Positions 53,560 through 62,865 of a stretch of 64,000 nucleotides of DNA are shown piece after piece; positions within the stretch are counted from its first letter, which is position 1; each line of letters begins with the position of its first letter. Under the pieces are notes generated by a model. That model did not search any database, was not told the DNA's origin, and worked only from the letters and a program-made list of their open reading frames with translations. The translations under genes were made by a program, and so were the position numbers. The DNA lies in assembly GCA_015233895.1 (NCBI GenBank), contig JADFXG010000002.1, positions 124,001 through 188,000 on the forward strand, in the 5' to 3' direction. The DNA comes from Nitrospirota bacterium (GTDB lineage: Bacteria; Nitrospirota; Thermodesulfovibrionia; Thermodesulfovibrionales; Magnetobacteriaceae).

Positions 53560-56500
53560 ATGACTGATCTATCAAAACGAATTCAGGGGATGTCGCCTGT
53601 TAAGCTTGCTTTTGCGGCAGAGCAGATGGCATCCAAGTATGAGATACTTAATGCCGAACCTATTGCCATAATAGGGATTGGGTGCAGGTTTCCGGGCAAG
53701 GCCAATAATCCGAAGTCGTACTGGACACTTCTTAAATCGGCAACAGAGGTAAGAACAGAGGTTCCGGCAAGCAGGTGGGATATAAATGAATACTACGCCT
53801 CTGACCCCGATGCTCCAGGTAAGATGTACTGCCGATACGGTGGTTTTCTTGATAACGTTTATGATACCGATGCGCACTTTTTTGGTATTTCTCCAAGAGA
53901 GGCTGTAACGATAGACCCGCAGCACAGGCTGCTTTTAGAGGTCGCATGGGAGGCGCTGGAACACGCCGGAATCCCTGCCGAAAAACTTTATGGAACTCCT
54001 GTCGGGGCTTTTATAGGGGTTAGCACTTTTGAATATGCGGCAGTAAAGATAGGGTTAAACGACCCAGCCAAAATAGACGCCTACTACAGCACCGGAGGAT
54101 ATCTTAGCATGTGTGCCGGGAGGTTGTCCTATACGTTTGGTTTTACCGGGCCCTGTATGTCAATAGACACAGCCTGTTCCTCCTCTTTGGTAGCGGTGCA
54201 TCTGGCCAGCCAAAGTCTCAGGCGCAGGGAGTGCTCGCTTGCTCTTGCCGGAGGAGTTAATCTGTTACTTTCCCCCGAATTAAGCATTAGTTTTTCAAAG
54301 GCGCGGATGCTCTCCCCTGAAGGCCGCTGTAAGACTTTTGATGCCGGAGCGGATGGTTATGTGCGCGGCGAAGGGTGTGGCGTTGTAGTTCTAAAACGTC
54401 TTTCCGATGCGCTCTCTGATGGAGATAACGTCCTTGCGCTAATCAGAGGCAGCGCTGTTAATCAGGACGGACCTAGCGGCGGACTCACTGTGCCTAGCGG
54501 CCCTGCTCAGGAACGCATAATACGCAAAGCACTTTCTGATAGTGGTGTGGAACCCGCAGAGGTCAGTTATATAGAAGCCCACGGCACAGGCACATCACTT
54601 GGCGACCCCATAGAGGTTGGAGCTTTAGGAGCAGTTTTTAAAAATGTAAAAACAAAATCCGATCCGCTTTTAATTGGTTCAGTTAAAACTAACTTCGGAC
54701 ATCTGGAGGCTGCCTCAGGTGTTGCAGGGCTTATAAAAGTAGTGCTTTCTATGCAGCACGGGAAAATCCCACCGCATCTGCACTTTAAAACCCCAAGCCC
54801 GCACATTGATTGGGCAGCTTTACCCATCGAGGTGGTTTCAGGCGGGCACACATGGAGCGGTAGAAAAATTGCCGGAGTAAGTTCCTTTGGGGCAAGCGGA
54901 ACAAACGCTCATGTGGTATTGGAGGAGGCGCCTCTGCATAAAAAAACGGAGTCCAATCTCAATCGGCCTGTTCACATACTAACCATATCGGCTAAAACCG
55001 ATGAATCCCTCACTGAGCTAAGCAACCGATATAAAGAAATATTGCAATCCTCAGACGTTACGATTAGCGACATTTGTTATACGGCAAACGTTGGACGAAA
55101 TCATTTTGCCAAGCGCAGATTTGCCATAGGTGAAACTGCTGATGAGTTTATTAACGGGCTATCTGAGGCACAAGAAATACAGTTACCAGATGAACGTCCT
55201 AAGATTGCATTTCTTTTTACAGGACAAGGCGGACTTTCACAAAACATGGGACGCAGCCTTTACGAAAGCAGCCCTGTCTTCAGAGATACCCTCACAGAAT
55301 GTGACAGGATATTGCAAAAACACATGGATGTGCCGCTTTTGGAACTGATGTACGGAGGAGTTTCAACTGAGGTTCTCAATGAGACAAGGTACGCTCAGCC
55401 TGTTCTATTTTCTCTTGAATATAGTTTATACAAGTTATGGCAATCGTGGGGAGTTGAGCCGGGAGCATGTTTAGGCCATAGCATAGGTGAATATACTGCT
55501 GCTTGTGTCTCAGGAGTGTTTTCGCTTGAGGATGCTTTAATGCTTGTAGCTCTGCGTGGACAATTAATGTGGGAGGCCCCCGGAAATGGCACAATGGCAG
55601 CGGTGTTTGCAAGTGAAACTTTGGTGCTGGAGGAGTTATTTTCTGATGATGTCTCCATAGCAGCGGTTAATGGCCATGACAGCATTGTGATTTCAGGACT
55701 TAAGGATAGTGTAATGGAAACGTGCAAGCGTCTTTCAGAGCGTGGCATAAAAAGCAAAGAACTTATAGTCTCACACGGGTTTCACTCACGCTTGATGGAG
55801 CCGGTATTGGAGAGTTTTGCTCAAACTGCTGACAAAGTTGTCTATCACAGAGGCAAAATACCTGTTGTATCAAACGTAAGCGGAGATTTTTATCGCGGCG
55901 AGGAATTAAGTACCCCCTACTGGGTTAAACACCTTAGAGGCACAGTCAGGTTCTTAGCAGGCATTGAAACACTATATAGGGACGGTTACCGGGTGTTTTT
56001 GGAGTTGGGCCCTGGAACAGTGCTTCTTGGCATGGGCAGAAGGTGTGTTGATGATAAAGCAACTGCATGGCTTCCATCCTTAAGAGCGAGTCAGAATGAC
56101 TGGCGGCAAATACTAAAATCCCTCGGAGGACTATACGTCTGCGGAATGGATATAAACTGGAGAGATTTTAACGCTCCCTACGGCTATAAGAAAGTTACAA
56201 CGCTGCCAACATATCCATTTGCGCGCAAACGATATGAAATAGACAGATCTACAGCCTCTAAGGTAAAAGAGCTAAAGTGGAAATCTCCCGGTATAAAAAT
56301 GATGCTTCCCATGAGCACGGAGATTCGGTTTGAGTCAGTCTTTAGTGCCGTAGTTCCGTCTTATATCCCCGACCATCGTATATTCGGCAAACTAATAGTT
56401 GCCGGAGCGTCTCACATCTCTATGGTGATACAGGCTGCAAAAGAGGTCTTTGGCAGCGGACACTGTAAGCTTGAGGATTTTGTTTTTCAGCAGCCAGTTG

Positions 56501-59500
56501 TAGTTCCGGAGGACGGCACGCTAAATCTCCAACTTATCCTTACTCCGTTACAGAAAGATGTTTACACGTTTCAGTTGGTAAGCGCCTCAAGTAGTGACAT
56601 TGGTAACGAGTCATGGAGCACACATATAACCGGTAAACTTGAAAAATCAAGCTCTGAGGCTCTTAGCTCACATGAGGTGATGCAGATTGATAAAACAATT
56701 AAAGGCTGGCAGGAAATTAATATAGAAGAATTTTACGAGGAAATAAATAAATCCGGTCATCACCTTGGAGCGTCTTTTCTTTGGAATAAACACATTTGGC
56801 ATCATAAGAAAGAAGCCTTTAATAAAATGCAGTGTCCTCAGTTTGACGGCAATGCTTATGAATATCTCCTTTACCCAGGGCTCATAGATTCCTGTGTGCA
56901 CTTTTTTTGTGTGAATGGCCCTGAGGCGGTATTTGGTAAAGAAACGGCAGATACCTTAAAGCATGAGTACATCTACATACCTTTTTCCATAGAATGCGTG
57001 GACTTTTATCAGCCGCCAACTTCAGGGCATACACTATGGTGTCATACAATATTTAATGATAATGAAAAATCCATTAAAAGCATAACCGGTGATATCACAC
57101 TCATTGATGAAACCGGACAAGTGATAGCGCAATTTACAGGGTTTACTGCAAGACAGTTTAGCCGTGCCTCTATTGCTTTAGATGAGTCACATGAGGATTT
57201 TCTTTACGAGACAGATTGGGAAAGAAAAGAGATTGAGCAAAATTCTGAGTTACCGGCAATTGACGGTACATGGGCGATATTTACTGACAGAGAAGAGGTT
57301 GGAACGCTCCTGTCATCCCTGCTTAAAGAAAACGGTTTAAATAGTATCACTGTAAGACCCGGCACTGCATACAGAGAGCTTTCCAACAGTGGAGGCTATG
57401 AGATAAACCCTCAGTCTGCGAGCGATTTTGAGAAGTTCTTTTCCACAATCGAAAAACTCTCCGGTGTTGTTTACCTATGGAGTGCCGGAGTGGTTGATAC
57501 AAAAGACGAGCAGGGCAATATTGGAGTTATTACACTACTTCATACAGTACAAGCACTTGTAAAACATGGCAACGCAAAGCTTATGATCATAACCCGCGGA
57601 GTGTGGCCTGTTTTGGAAGATAAAGACACCAGCACAGGTTTTTGGCATTCGCCGGTGTGGGGTTTTGGGCGGGTAATGTTTCTTGAACACCCGGAACTTA
57701 CCGGCAAACTGGTGGATTTAGCAGCAATTACCGGACAAGACGAAAATCTGTTTCTTTACAATGAACTGTTTTATGGCGGAAAAGAACAACAAACTGCTAT
57801 GAGAGATGGCATCAGATACGTTTGCCGCCTTAAGAGACGTAAGGCTAAAAGTGCCGGCAGAGCGTCAGCATCTGAAAACACGGCACTAAGGCTAACTGAG
57901 TACGGCAGGCTGGATAAACTGGAGTTAAAGCCTGTTGGAAGAGAAAATCCCTCTGAACACGAGGTGGAGATAGAGGTAAAGGCAGCAGGGCTAAATTTCC
58001 GTGATGTTCTGAACGCTCTCGGAATGCTCAGAGAGTACACCGGCAATAAGGCAGCAGAGGATGTAACGTTAGGCTTTGAATGCTGTGGAGTTGTCAGCCG
58101 TATCGGTACAGGTGTAAAAGACATAAAACCCGGCGATTCTGTTATAGCAGCGCCGGTAAACGGAGCATTTTCAACCTACACTATAGCCTCATCATCGTTT
58201 ACAATGCTAATGCCTGAAAACATTTCATATGAGGAGGCTGCCACTATACCAACATATCTAACCGCATGGTATGGCCTGATAGAGCTAAGCGGGCTCAAAA
58301 CTGGCGACAGCATACTGATTCATGCAGCGGCAGGGGGAGTGGGGCTTGCTGCTGTAAACATTGCAAAGATGGTTGGAGCGGATATTTATGCTACTGCAAG
58401 CCGTGGCAAATGGGATTTTTTAAGGGCACAGGGCGTTAATCACATAATGGATTCCCGGAGCCTTGATTTTTCCGATGAGATAATAGCTCTCACTCAAGGA
58501 CGTGGCGTCAGTGTCGTATTAAACAGCCTTAACGGCGAATACATCCCTAAAAGCCTTAGGGTGCTTTCAAATGGTGGACGTTTCATTGAAATTGGCAAAA
58601 TTGGCATATGGACTGAGGAGGATGTAAAACGTCTCCGGCCAGATGTGTCATACTATACATTCGACATGGGCGAAGTATCGCAAAAAAAACCATCCGCTGT
58701 AAGAGACATGTTACAGCAAATTTCATCTCATGTCAGCTCAGGAGAGCTAAACCCCCTGTTTCATAAGGTGTTTCCGATTACCGATGCTGTGTCGGCATTC
58801 AGATATATGGCGGCAGCAAAACACACCGGAAAAGTGGTAATTGACACATCAGCAAAAACAGGATTTATACGAAATGATGCAACGTATTTGATTACAGGCG
58901 GACTGGGCGCTCTGGGACTTGAACTATCAAGCTGGCTTGTAGAAAGGGGAGTGCGTCACATAGTGCTGACAGGCAGACGTGTGCCAGGTGAGAAGGCACG
59001 TGAAAAAATCTCCCGTCTTGAAGCACAAGGAGCCATTGTTGTGGTAATTTCAGCCGATGTCTCCTCTATGGATGATGTTGAGCGGCTTTTTAGTGCCATA
59101 GCTAAGACGATGCCGCCTCTACGCGGGATAATACACGCCGCCGGAGTGTTGGATGACAGTATGATTTTAAATCAGAGTGTAGAGAAATTCCAAAAAGTGA
59201 TGGCTCCAAAAGTTTCCGGCACATGGAACCTGCACCTGAAAACGCTTGATAAGAATCTCGACTTTTTTGTTTGTTTTTCATCGGTTGCTGCCCTGATTGG
59301 GTCAAAGGGCCAGAGCAATTACGCTTCTGCCAATGCCTTTATGGATGCACTGATGCGGTACAGGAGAGGCTTAGGGCTTAACGGCCTAAGCATTAACTGG
59401 GGAGCGTGGGGCGATGTTGGCATGGCCTCACGTCTTGGAGAGACTGAAAAGGCGCGGTTAGAGCGGCAAGGAATAGGGAGCATTCCACTTAAAGAGGGCC

Positions 59501-60072
59501 TAACGGCACTTGAAACTTTCATTACTGAAAATGTTGTCAATGTCTCAGTGTTGCCAATAGACTGGGGCAAATACGAAACTCATGTGTATGCAGGGGAGAT
59601 GCCGCCATTTTTTGACTCTGTAAGAAAGGTGAGTAAAGAAGTGAAGCCAACCGTAAATGTTTTAAGTTTTTCGGATGAACTTATCAAACTGCCAACGGAT
59701 CAGCACTTAAAGCAGATAACCGCCTACGTAAGACAACAGGTATCGGCAGTGCTGGCACTGGAGTCATCGCAGGAGATAGGTTTGAGGGAGCGGCTTTTTG
59801 ATGCAGGCATTGATTCTCTGATGGCCATAGAGCTAAAGAATCGTCTTGAAGCGGGCTTTAAACGCACTCTTTCAGCAACCCTGGTGTTTGATTATCCCAC
59901 AGTTGAGGCTCTTGCAAAGTATCTGTATGATAGTTTCTCCGCTGTACCGGATAAACCAATTATAAAACCAGAAGAACAGCAGCCTGATGAGCTATCCTCC
60001 GACCTGTCTGATGACGACATAGCGCGGCAATTGGCAGAGGAACTTCAAGACATTGACAATAAAAAGCGCTGA
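53560..60072 (+). CDS. Type I polyketide synthase 3: KS-AT-DH-ER-KR-ACP (fully reducing)
   Basis: 2170 residues. The N-terminal docking-like helix (MSPVKLAFAAEQMASKYE) precedes KS (about 33-455, Cys206), AT (about 546-850, GHSIGEY with Ser641, HGFH motif), DH (His939 in DHRIFGKLIVAGA, Asp1110 and His1114), ER (about 1455-1770, AGLNFRDVLNALGML, NADPH loop HAAAGGVGLAAV from His1588), KR (GGLGALG, Tyr1921) and ACP (Ser2086). The module should reduce its beta-carbon to a methylene. No thioesterase, reductase or condensation domain follows. The chain ends in an acidic tail (LSDDDIARQLAEELQDID) like those of synthases 1 and 2, hinting at a further partner not in the window. Strong similarity to synthase 2 outside the AT and ER suggests duplication. 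Confidence 0.94.
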   Translation: MTDLSKRIQGMSPVKLAFAAEQMASKYEILNAEPIAIIGIGCRFPGKANNPKSYWTLLKSATEVRTEVPASRWDINEYYASDPDAPGKMYCRYGGFLDNVYDTDAHFFGISPREAVTIDPQHRLLLEVAWEALEHAGIPAEKLYGTPVGAFIGVSTFEYAAVKIGLNDPAKIDAYYSTGGYLSMCAGRLSYTFGFTGPCMSIDTACSSSLVAVHLASQSLRRRECSLALAGGVNLLLSPELSISFSKARMLSPEGRCKTFDAGADGYVRGEGCGVVVLKRLSDALSDGDNVLALIRGSAVNQDGPSGGLTVPSGPAQERIIRKALSDSGVEPAEVSYIEAHGTGTSLGDPIEVGALGAVFKNVKTKSDPLLIGSVKTNFGHLEAASGVAGLIKVVLSMQHGKIPPHLHFKTPSPHIDWAALPIEVVSGGHTWSGRKIAGVSSFGASGTNAHVVLEEAPLHKKTESNLNRPVHILTISAKTDESLTELSNRYKEILQSSDVTISDICYTANVGRNHFAKRRFAIGETADEFINGLSEAQEIQLPDERPKIAFLFTGQGGLSQNMGRSLYESSPVFRDTLTECDRILQKHMDVPLLELMYGGVSTEVLNETRYAQPVLFSLEYSLYKLWQSWGVEPGACLGHSIGEYTAACVSGVFSLEDALMLVALRGQLMWEAPGNGTMAAVFASETLVLEELFSDDVSIAAVNGHDSIVISGLKDSVMETCKRLSERGIKSKELIVSHGFHSRLMEPVLESFAQTADKVVYHRGKIPVVSNVSGDFYRGEELSTPYWVKHLRGTVRFLAGIETLYRDGYRVFLELGPGTVLLGMGRRCVDDKATAWLPSLRASQNDWRQILKSLGGLYVCGMDINWRDFNAPYGYKKVTTLPTYPFARKRYEIDRSTASKVKELKWKSPGIKMMLPMSTEIRFESVFSAVVPSYIPDHRIFGKLIVAGASHISMVIQAAKEVFGSGHCKLEDFVFQQPVVVPEDGTLNLQLILTPLQKDVYTFQLVSASSSDIGNESWSTHITGKLEKSSSEALSSHEVMQIDKTIKGWQEINIEEFYEEINKSGHHLGASFLWNKHIWHHKKEAFNKMQCPQFDGNAYEYLLYPGLIDSCVHFFCVNGPEAVFGKETADTLKHEYIYIPFSIECVDFYQPPTSGHTLWCHTIFNDNEKSIKSITGDITLIDETGQVIAQFTGFTARQFSRASIALDESHEDFLYETDWERKEIEQNSELPAIDGTWAIFTDREEVGTLLSSLLKENGLNSITVRPGTAYRELSNSGGYEINPQSASDFEKFFSTIEKLSGVVYLWSAGVVDTKDEQGNIGVITLLHTVQALVKHGNAKLMIITRGVWPVLEDKDTSTGFWHSPVWGFGRVMFLEHPELTGKLVDLAAITGQDENLFLYNELFYGGKEQQTAMRDGIRYVCRLKRRKAKSAGRASASENTALRLTEYGRLDKLELKPVGRENPSEHEVEIEVKAAGLNFRDVLNALGMLREYTGNKAAEDVTLGFECCGVVSRIGTGVKDIKPGDSVIAAPVNGAFSTYTIASSSFTMLMPENISYEEAATIPTYLTAWYGLIELSGLKTGDSILIHAAAGGVGLAAVNIAKMVGADIYATASRGKWDFLRAQGVNHIMDSRSLDFSDEIIALTQGRGVSVVLNSLNGEYIPKSLRVLSNGGRFIEIGKIGIWTEEDVKRLRPDVSYYTFDMGEVSQKKPSAVRDMLQQISSHVSSGELNPLFHKVFPITDAVSAFRYMAAAKHTGKVVIDTSAKTGFIRNDATYLITGGLGALGLELSSWLVERGVRHIVLTGRRVPGEKAREKISRLEAQGAIVVVISADVSSMDDVERLFSAIAKTMPPLRGIIHAAGVLDDSMILNQSVEKFQKVMAPKVSGTWNLHLKTLDKNLDFFVCFSSVAALIGSKGQSNYASANAFMDALMRYRRGLGLNGLSINWGAWGDVGMASRLGETEKARLERQGIGSIPLKEGLTALETFITENVVNVSVLPIDWGKYETHVYAGEMPPFFDSVRKVSKEVKPTVNVLSFSDELIKLPTDQHLKQITAYVRQQVSAVLALESSQEIGLRERLFDAGIDSLMAIELKNRLEAGFKRTLSATLVFDYPTVEALAKYLYDSFSAVPDKPIIKPEEQQPDELSSDLSDDDIARQLAEELQDIDNKKR

Positions 60073-60234
60073 TAAAACAGTCTAAGAACTAATCGTAGTC
60101 GGTCAGTTTAATTTTGGGCTTACCGATTTGGACAATACCAATTACACTTTTATTCTTACCTTTTAGGTTATAATTTTATATAACTTATGACAAATTTGAT
60201 TTTTCGATAGAATAAATGTATCGGGAGGTGAGTA

Positions 60235-60522
60235 TTGAAGCTTGATGAATTAAAGATGAAATATCCCGTAGGATTTGAAAAAGCAGTTCATATCACTAAG
60301 GATGAATTGGAACAGCAGATTCGTTTAATGGCGGCACTTAAGATGTTTGAACTCGGAAAGATATCATCCGGCAGGGCTGCGGAACTTGCTGGTATGTCAC
60401 GTGTTGAGTTTTTTGAGGCTTGTGGCAGATATCGTGTAAGTGTTTTTAATTATTCCAATGAGGAGATTGGAGATGAGCTGAAAAATGAACTTGATACTAT
60501 AGAAAAAATTTTCAAACTATGA
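60235..60522 (+). CDS. UPF0175-family antitoxin
   Basis: 95 residues, TTG start six bases after GGGAGG. UPF0175 features: LEQQIRLMAALKMFELGKIS, SGRAAELAGMSRVEFFEACG (helix-turn-helix-like) and a GRYRVSVFNYSNEEIGDE tail that would wrap the toxin. The gene partners a DUF3368 PIN-like protein with a four-base overlap, the standard pair. The promoter probably lies in the AT-rich 160 bases after synthase 3, and the HTH suggests self-repression. Confidence 0.88.
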   Translation: MKLDELKMKYPVGFEKAVHITKDELEQQIRLMAALKMFELGKISSGRAAELAGMSRVEFFEACGRYRVSVFNYSNEEIGDELKNELDTIEKIFKL

Positions 60523-61007
60523 AAGTGATTTCAAATACAGGACCCATTATTGCACTGGCAAAGATAGATAGATTATCACTTATTAAAAGACTATTTGAGA
60601 AGGTCTTTATACCACCTATGGTCTATAAGGAGTTATGCGCAAAAACTGGAGACGAATGGGAGTCAATTGAAGAGGCTTTAGATGACTTTATTGTAGTTAA
60701 AGAGCTTCCCTTGGTAGATGAATCAGTCAGACTAACTCTCGCCGATCTTGATGAAGGTGAAAAACAAGCTGTAGGTCTTGCCTCCGTAATAAATGATGAA
60801 AAAATACTGCTTATGGATGACAGAGCGGGAAGAAAGGCTGCTCAAAAACTAAATATAACAGTGACAGGAATTGTGGGTATACTACTTGCTGCAAAAAAAA
60901 GAGGACTAATACACAAGGTGTCGGAGATTCTTGAGGCTGTCAGAGAAAACGGATATTGGCTTTCAAATAAGGTAATTGAGGTAGCTGCAAAACTCTCTGG
61001 TGAATAG
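60519..61007 (+). CDS. DUF3368 PIN-like toxin
   Basis: 162 residues starting MKVISNTGPIIALAKIDRLS, the DUF3368 opening. As often in this family, Asn takes the place of the first PIN aspartate. Later acidic residues are in place: ADLDEGEKQAVGLA, then ILLMDDRAGRKAAQKLNITV, then GIVGILLAAKKRGLI. Members are presumed ribonuclease toxins. Together with the upstream antitoxin it forms a type II pair at the edge of the polyketide region. Confidence 0.88.
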   Translation: MKVISNTGPIIALAKIDRLSLIKRLFEKVFIPPMVYKELCAKTGDEWESIEEALDDFIVVKELPLVDESVRLTLADLDEGEKQAVGLASVINDEKILLMDDRAGRKAAQKLNITVTGIVGILLAAKKRGLIHKVSEILEAVRENGYWLSNKVIEVAAKLSGE

Positions 61008-61192
61008 ATAAAAAAGAGCTTTTTTTTCGAGGGCAGGGCAATCTCATCTTTAATAAGTTCAATACGAACATATTTTTGCATTTCACTATAACTATCGTAA
61101 ATATGATACCTATCTTCATTTTTATATATTTTCCAAAATGCAATACACTATCTTTTCTGGAGAAATCATAAGAACTTATGTTACAGTGGGGT

Positions 61193-61254
61193 AAAAAAAG
61201 GAAAGGTGGAGGGAGTTTCAGAGGAGATTCTCTTCCCTGAAACCCCTTCCACCT
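61193..61254 (-). terminator. Rho-independent terminator of the EF-hand gene
   Basis: On the minus strand an imperfect stem pairs AGGTGGAAGGGGTTTCAG with CTGAAACTCCCTCCACCT around an inner GGAAGAG/CTCCTC-rich part, followed by TTCCTTTTTTT (61193-61203). It lies about 70 bases after the stop of the EF-hand gene at 61324. Confidence 0.7.
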
Positions 61255-61323
61255 GTTTGGAGGATTGTGTAGGGGAGTATTAAATAAGGAGGGCGGGGGA
61301 ACCCTCCTTAAGATGTTAGCATT

Positions 61324-61899
61324 CTACGCTGTCATACTTGTAGTGCTTGTACTTGAAGTTGAACCTGTGATTCCTTCTATCAATGCCTTATACTTGTGAA
61401 GCATGCTTTGCTGTGGATTGGCATCATTTAGCTCTTTTGCGCTTAATTTACCATCTCCGTCAGTGTCAAGGCTTTTGAATAAGTCACTTGTAATGCCGGC
61501 TGCTGTTGCTTCTTTAGAGCTTAAAGAACCGTCTCCGTCTGTATCAAACTGACTCATCATGGAGGATGTCGCCTGATTTATCCGCTGGCTGTAATAAGCA
61601 TTTGTCAGTTCGTCCGCTGTTACATAACCATCACCATTTTTATCTATAGAACTAAAGGCATCGCTTGAAAGTCCTTTAGCTGTGAATTCCGTGGACGATA
61701 ATTTGCCGTCTCCATCTGTGTCAAGACCGCTAACTAAATTTTTTGCATCACTATTTATAGAACTTTCGTCCGTCTTCGCTGCACTTGATAAGTCACTTAA
61801 AAATGAGCTTGTGGATGAACTGGAGGATGTGTTTCCTCCTAATGCATTCAAAAAATCATACGGTGATAACCCTGAACCAACTGCACCTACTGTTGACAT
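61324..61899 (-). CDS. Four-EF-hand calcium-binding protein
   Basis: 191 residues, GGAGG before ATG. Four canonical calcium loops are present: DTDGDGKLSSTE, DKNGDGYVTADE, DTDGDGSLSSKE and DTDGDGKLSAKE, arranged as two pairs. The N-terminus (MSTVGAVGSGLSPYDFLNAL) and a Ser-rich stretch lead in; a Ser/Thr tail ends the protein. There is no recognisable export signal. Such proteins occur as calcium sensors or buffers in many bacteria, but the role here is unknown. It stands alone, with its own terminator, and is AT-poor compared with its flanks. Confidence 0.9.
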   Translation of the reverse strand: MSTVGAVGSGLSPYDFLNALGGNTSSSSSTSSFLSDLSSAAKTDESSINSDAKNLVSGLDTDGDGKLSSTEFTAKGLSSDAFSSIDKNGDGYVTADELTNAYYSQRINQATSSMMSQFDTDGDGSLSSKEATAAGITSDLFKSLDTDGDGKLSAKELNDANPQQSMLHKYKALIEGITGSTSSTSTTSMTA

Positions 61900-62131
61900 A
61901 TTAACCTCCTTTTAACGTTTATCTCTATCATTCCTGTCTGTCTTGCCTTCACTTTACAACTGTTATAATATTAGCAAACATCATGCCAAACCAGTGGATA
62001 TGCGGGTTTATAGTATTTTACGAATGAAAGGAAAGATAAAAGAATATTATGTGAGGCAATATTTTCCAGACAACTCGGAAAGAATTTCCCGACTGCAACT
62101 CGGTATAAATCTACAACTTAATAAGTGTAAG

Positions 62132-62165
62132 CAAAAAAAAAGAGAGAAGATACACTCTTCTCTCT
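62132..62165 (-). terminator. Rho-independent terminator of the dodecin gene
   Basis: Minus strand: AGAGAGAAGA, loop GTGTA, TCTTCTCTCT (62165-62141), then a run of T residues (62140-62133 are all A on the plus strand). A perfect ten-base stem about 45 bases after the dodecin stop. Confidence 0.85.
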
Positions 62166-62209
62166 CTCATCTACGGATAACATCAAAAATTATACACAAT
62201 TAACAGAAT

Positions 62210-62413
62210 TCACACATGCTCTACCTTAAACGCAACCTCCGCTTTTACTCTGAAGACATCAACATTCTCATCCTTCATTTTAACATCGAACTCAGTAACC
62301 ATAATACGTGTGATGCCTCTTAGGGTTTTTTGAGCTTCTTTGATTACATTCGTTGTTGCCTCCTCCCAGCTTTTGGGGGACACTCCCACTAATGTGATAA
62401 TTTTAGAAACCAT
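62210..62413 (-). CDS. Dodecin-family flavin-binding protein
   Basis: 67 residues: MVSKIITLVGVSPKSWEEAT, NVIKEAQKTLRGITRIMV and VDVFRVKAEVAFKVEHV, the beta-alpha-beta-beta chain that assembles to a hollow dodecamer binding flavins (or CoA) for storage. WEEA and the Arg/Ile region are typical. A strong GGAGGGG site precedes ATG. It has its own terminator. Confidence 0.9.
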   Translation of the reverse strand: MVSKIITLVGVSPKSWEEATTNVIKEAQKTLRGITRIMVTEFDVKMKDENVDVFRVKAEVAFKVEHV

Positions 62414-62607
62414 TTTGCCCCTCCTTTTTTAAGTGTTTTTAAGGATGTCGAGCATAAGGCTACTGGAATACGTAAGGTGAACTTTAAATCCTGCGTGAAT
62501 CTGCTACAAAAACCACCGCTCTCTCTCAAAACCGGTAAAGTGTGCGAAGATTGCCATTTCTGCATGCCTAATTAACCTAAAGACTTCAATTTCTTCTACA
62601 AGCAGAT

Positions 62608-62724
62608 TCAAGCTGTTGTTTTGCTTCCTCCGCTATGGTGTTTTTTGAACATTTCTTTAATGTCAATAACACCATTCATTACCCCTTGCCAGAAACGTTT
62701 CATAAAGTAGGTAAATTTTTCCAT
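62608..62724 (-). CDS. Possible 38-residue protein
   Basis: A short ORF: MEKFTYFMKRFWQGVMNGVI, then DIKEMFKKHHSGGSKTTA. It has a very strong AAAGGAGG site six bases before ATG, in a 450-base gap that otherwise has nothing recognisable. A basic, amphipathic helix is likely (FMKRFWQGVMNGVIDI). No homology known. The plus-strand frame through the same bases has no ribosome site and is less convincing. Confidence 0.4.
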   Translation of the reverse strand: MEKFTYFMKRFWQGVMNGVIDIKEMFKKHHSGGSKTTA

Positions 62725-62865
62725 ACCTACCTCCTTTTACCCTCCCTTTTAGTGGTTAAACAACTGAAGAGTATTATGCAGAAAAATAATCTCCGCACTT
62801 ATATTATACAACAATACTACAACGATTATCTTATTTTTTTGTCAAGCTATTAAAACAGCCTGGGA

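Noticed and set aside
38262-60235. The polyketide region as a trans-AT system
   Set aside because: Synthases 1 and 3 have intact internal ATs and classical domain order, so the missing AT in synthase 2 is better explained by loss from a cis-AT module.
60519-61007. Inactivation of the PIN toxin because the first catalytic Asp is Asn
   Set aside because: Asn at this position is common in the DUF3368 family, so it is not evidence for a dead toxin.
62635-62853. A plus-strand 72-codon frame in the gap before the molybdopterin enzyme
   Set aside because: It has no ribosome site and overlaps the minus-strand ORF at 62608-62724, which has a very strong one.
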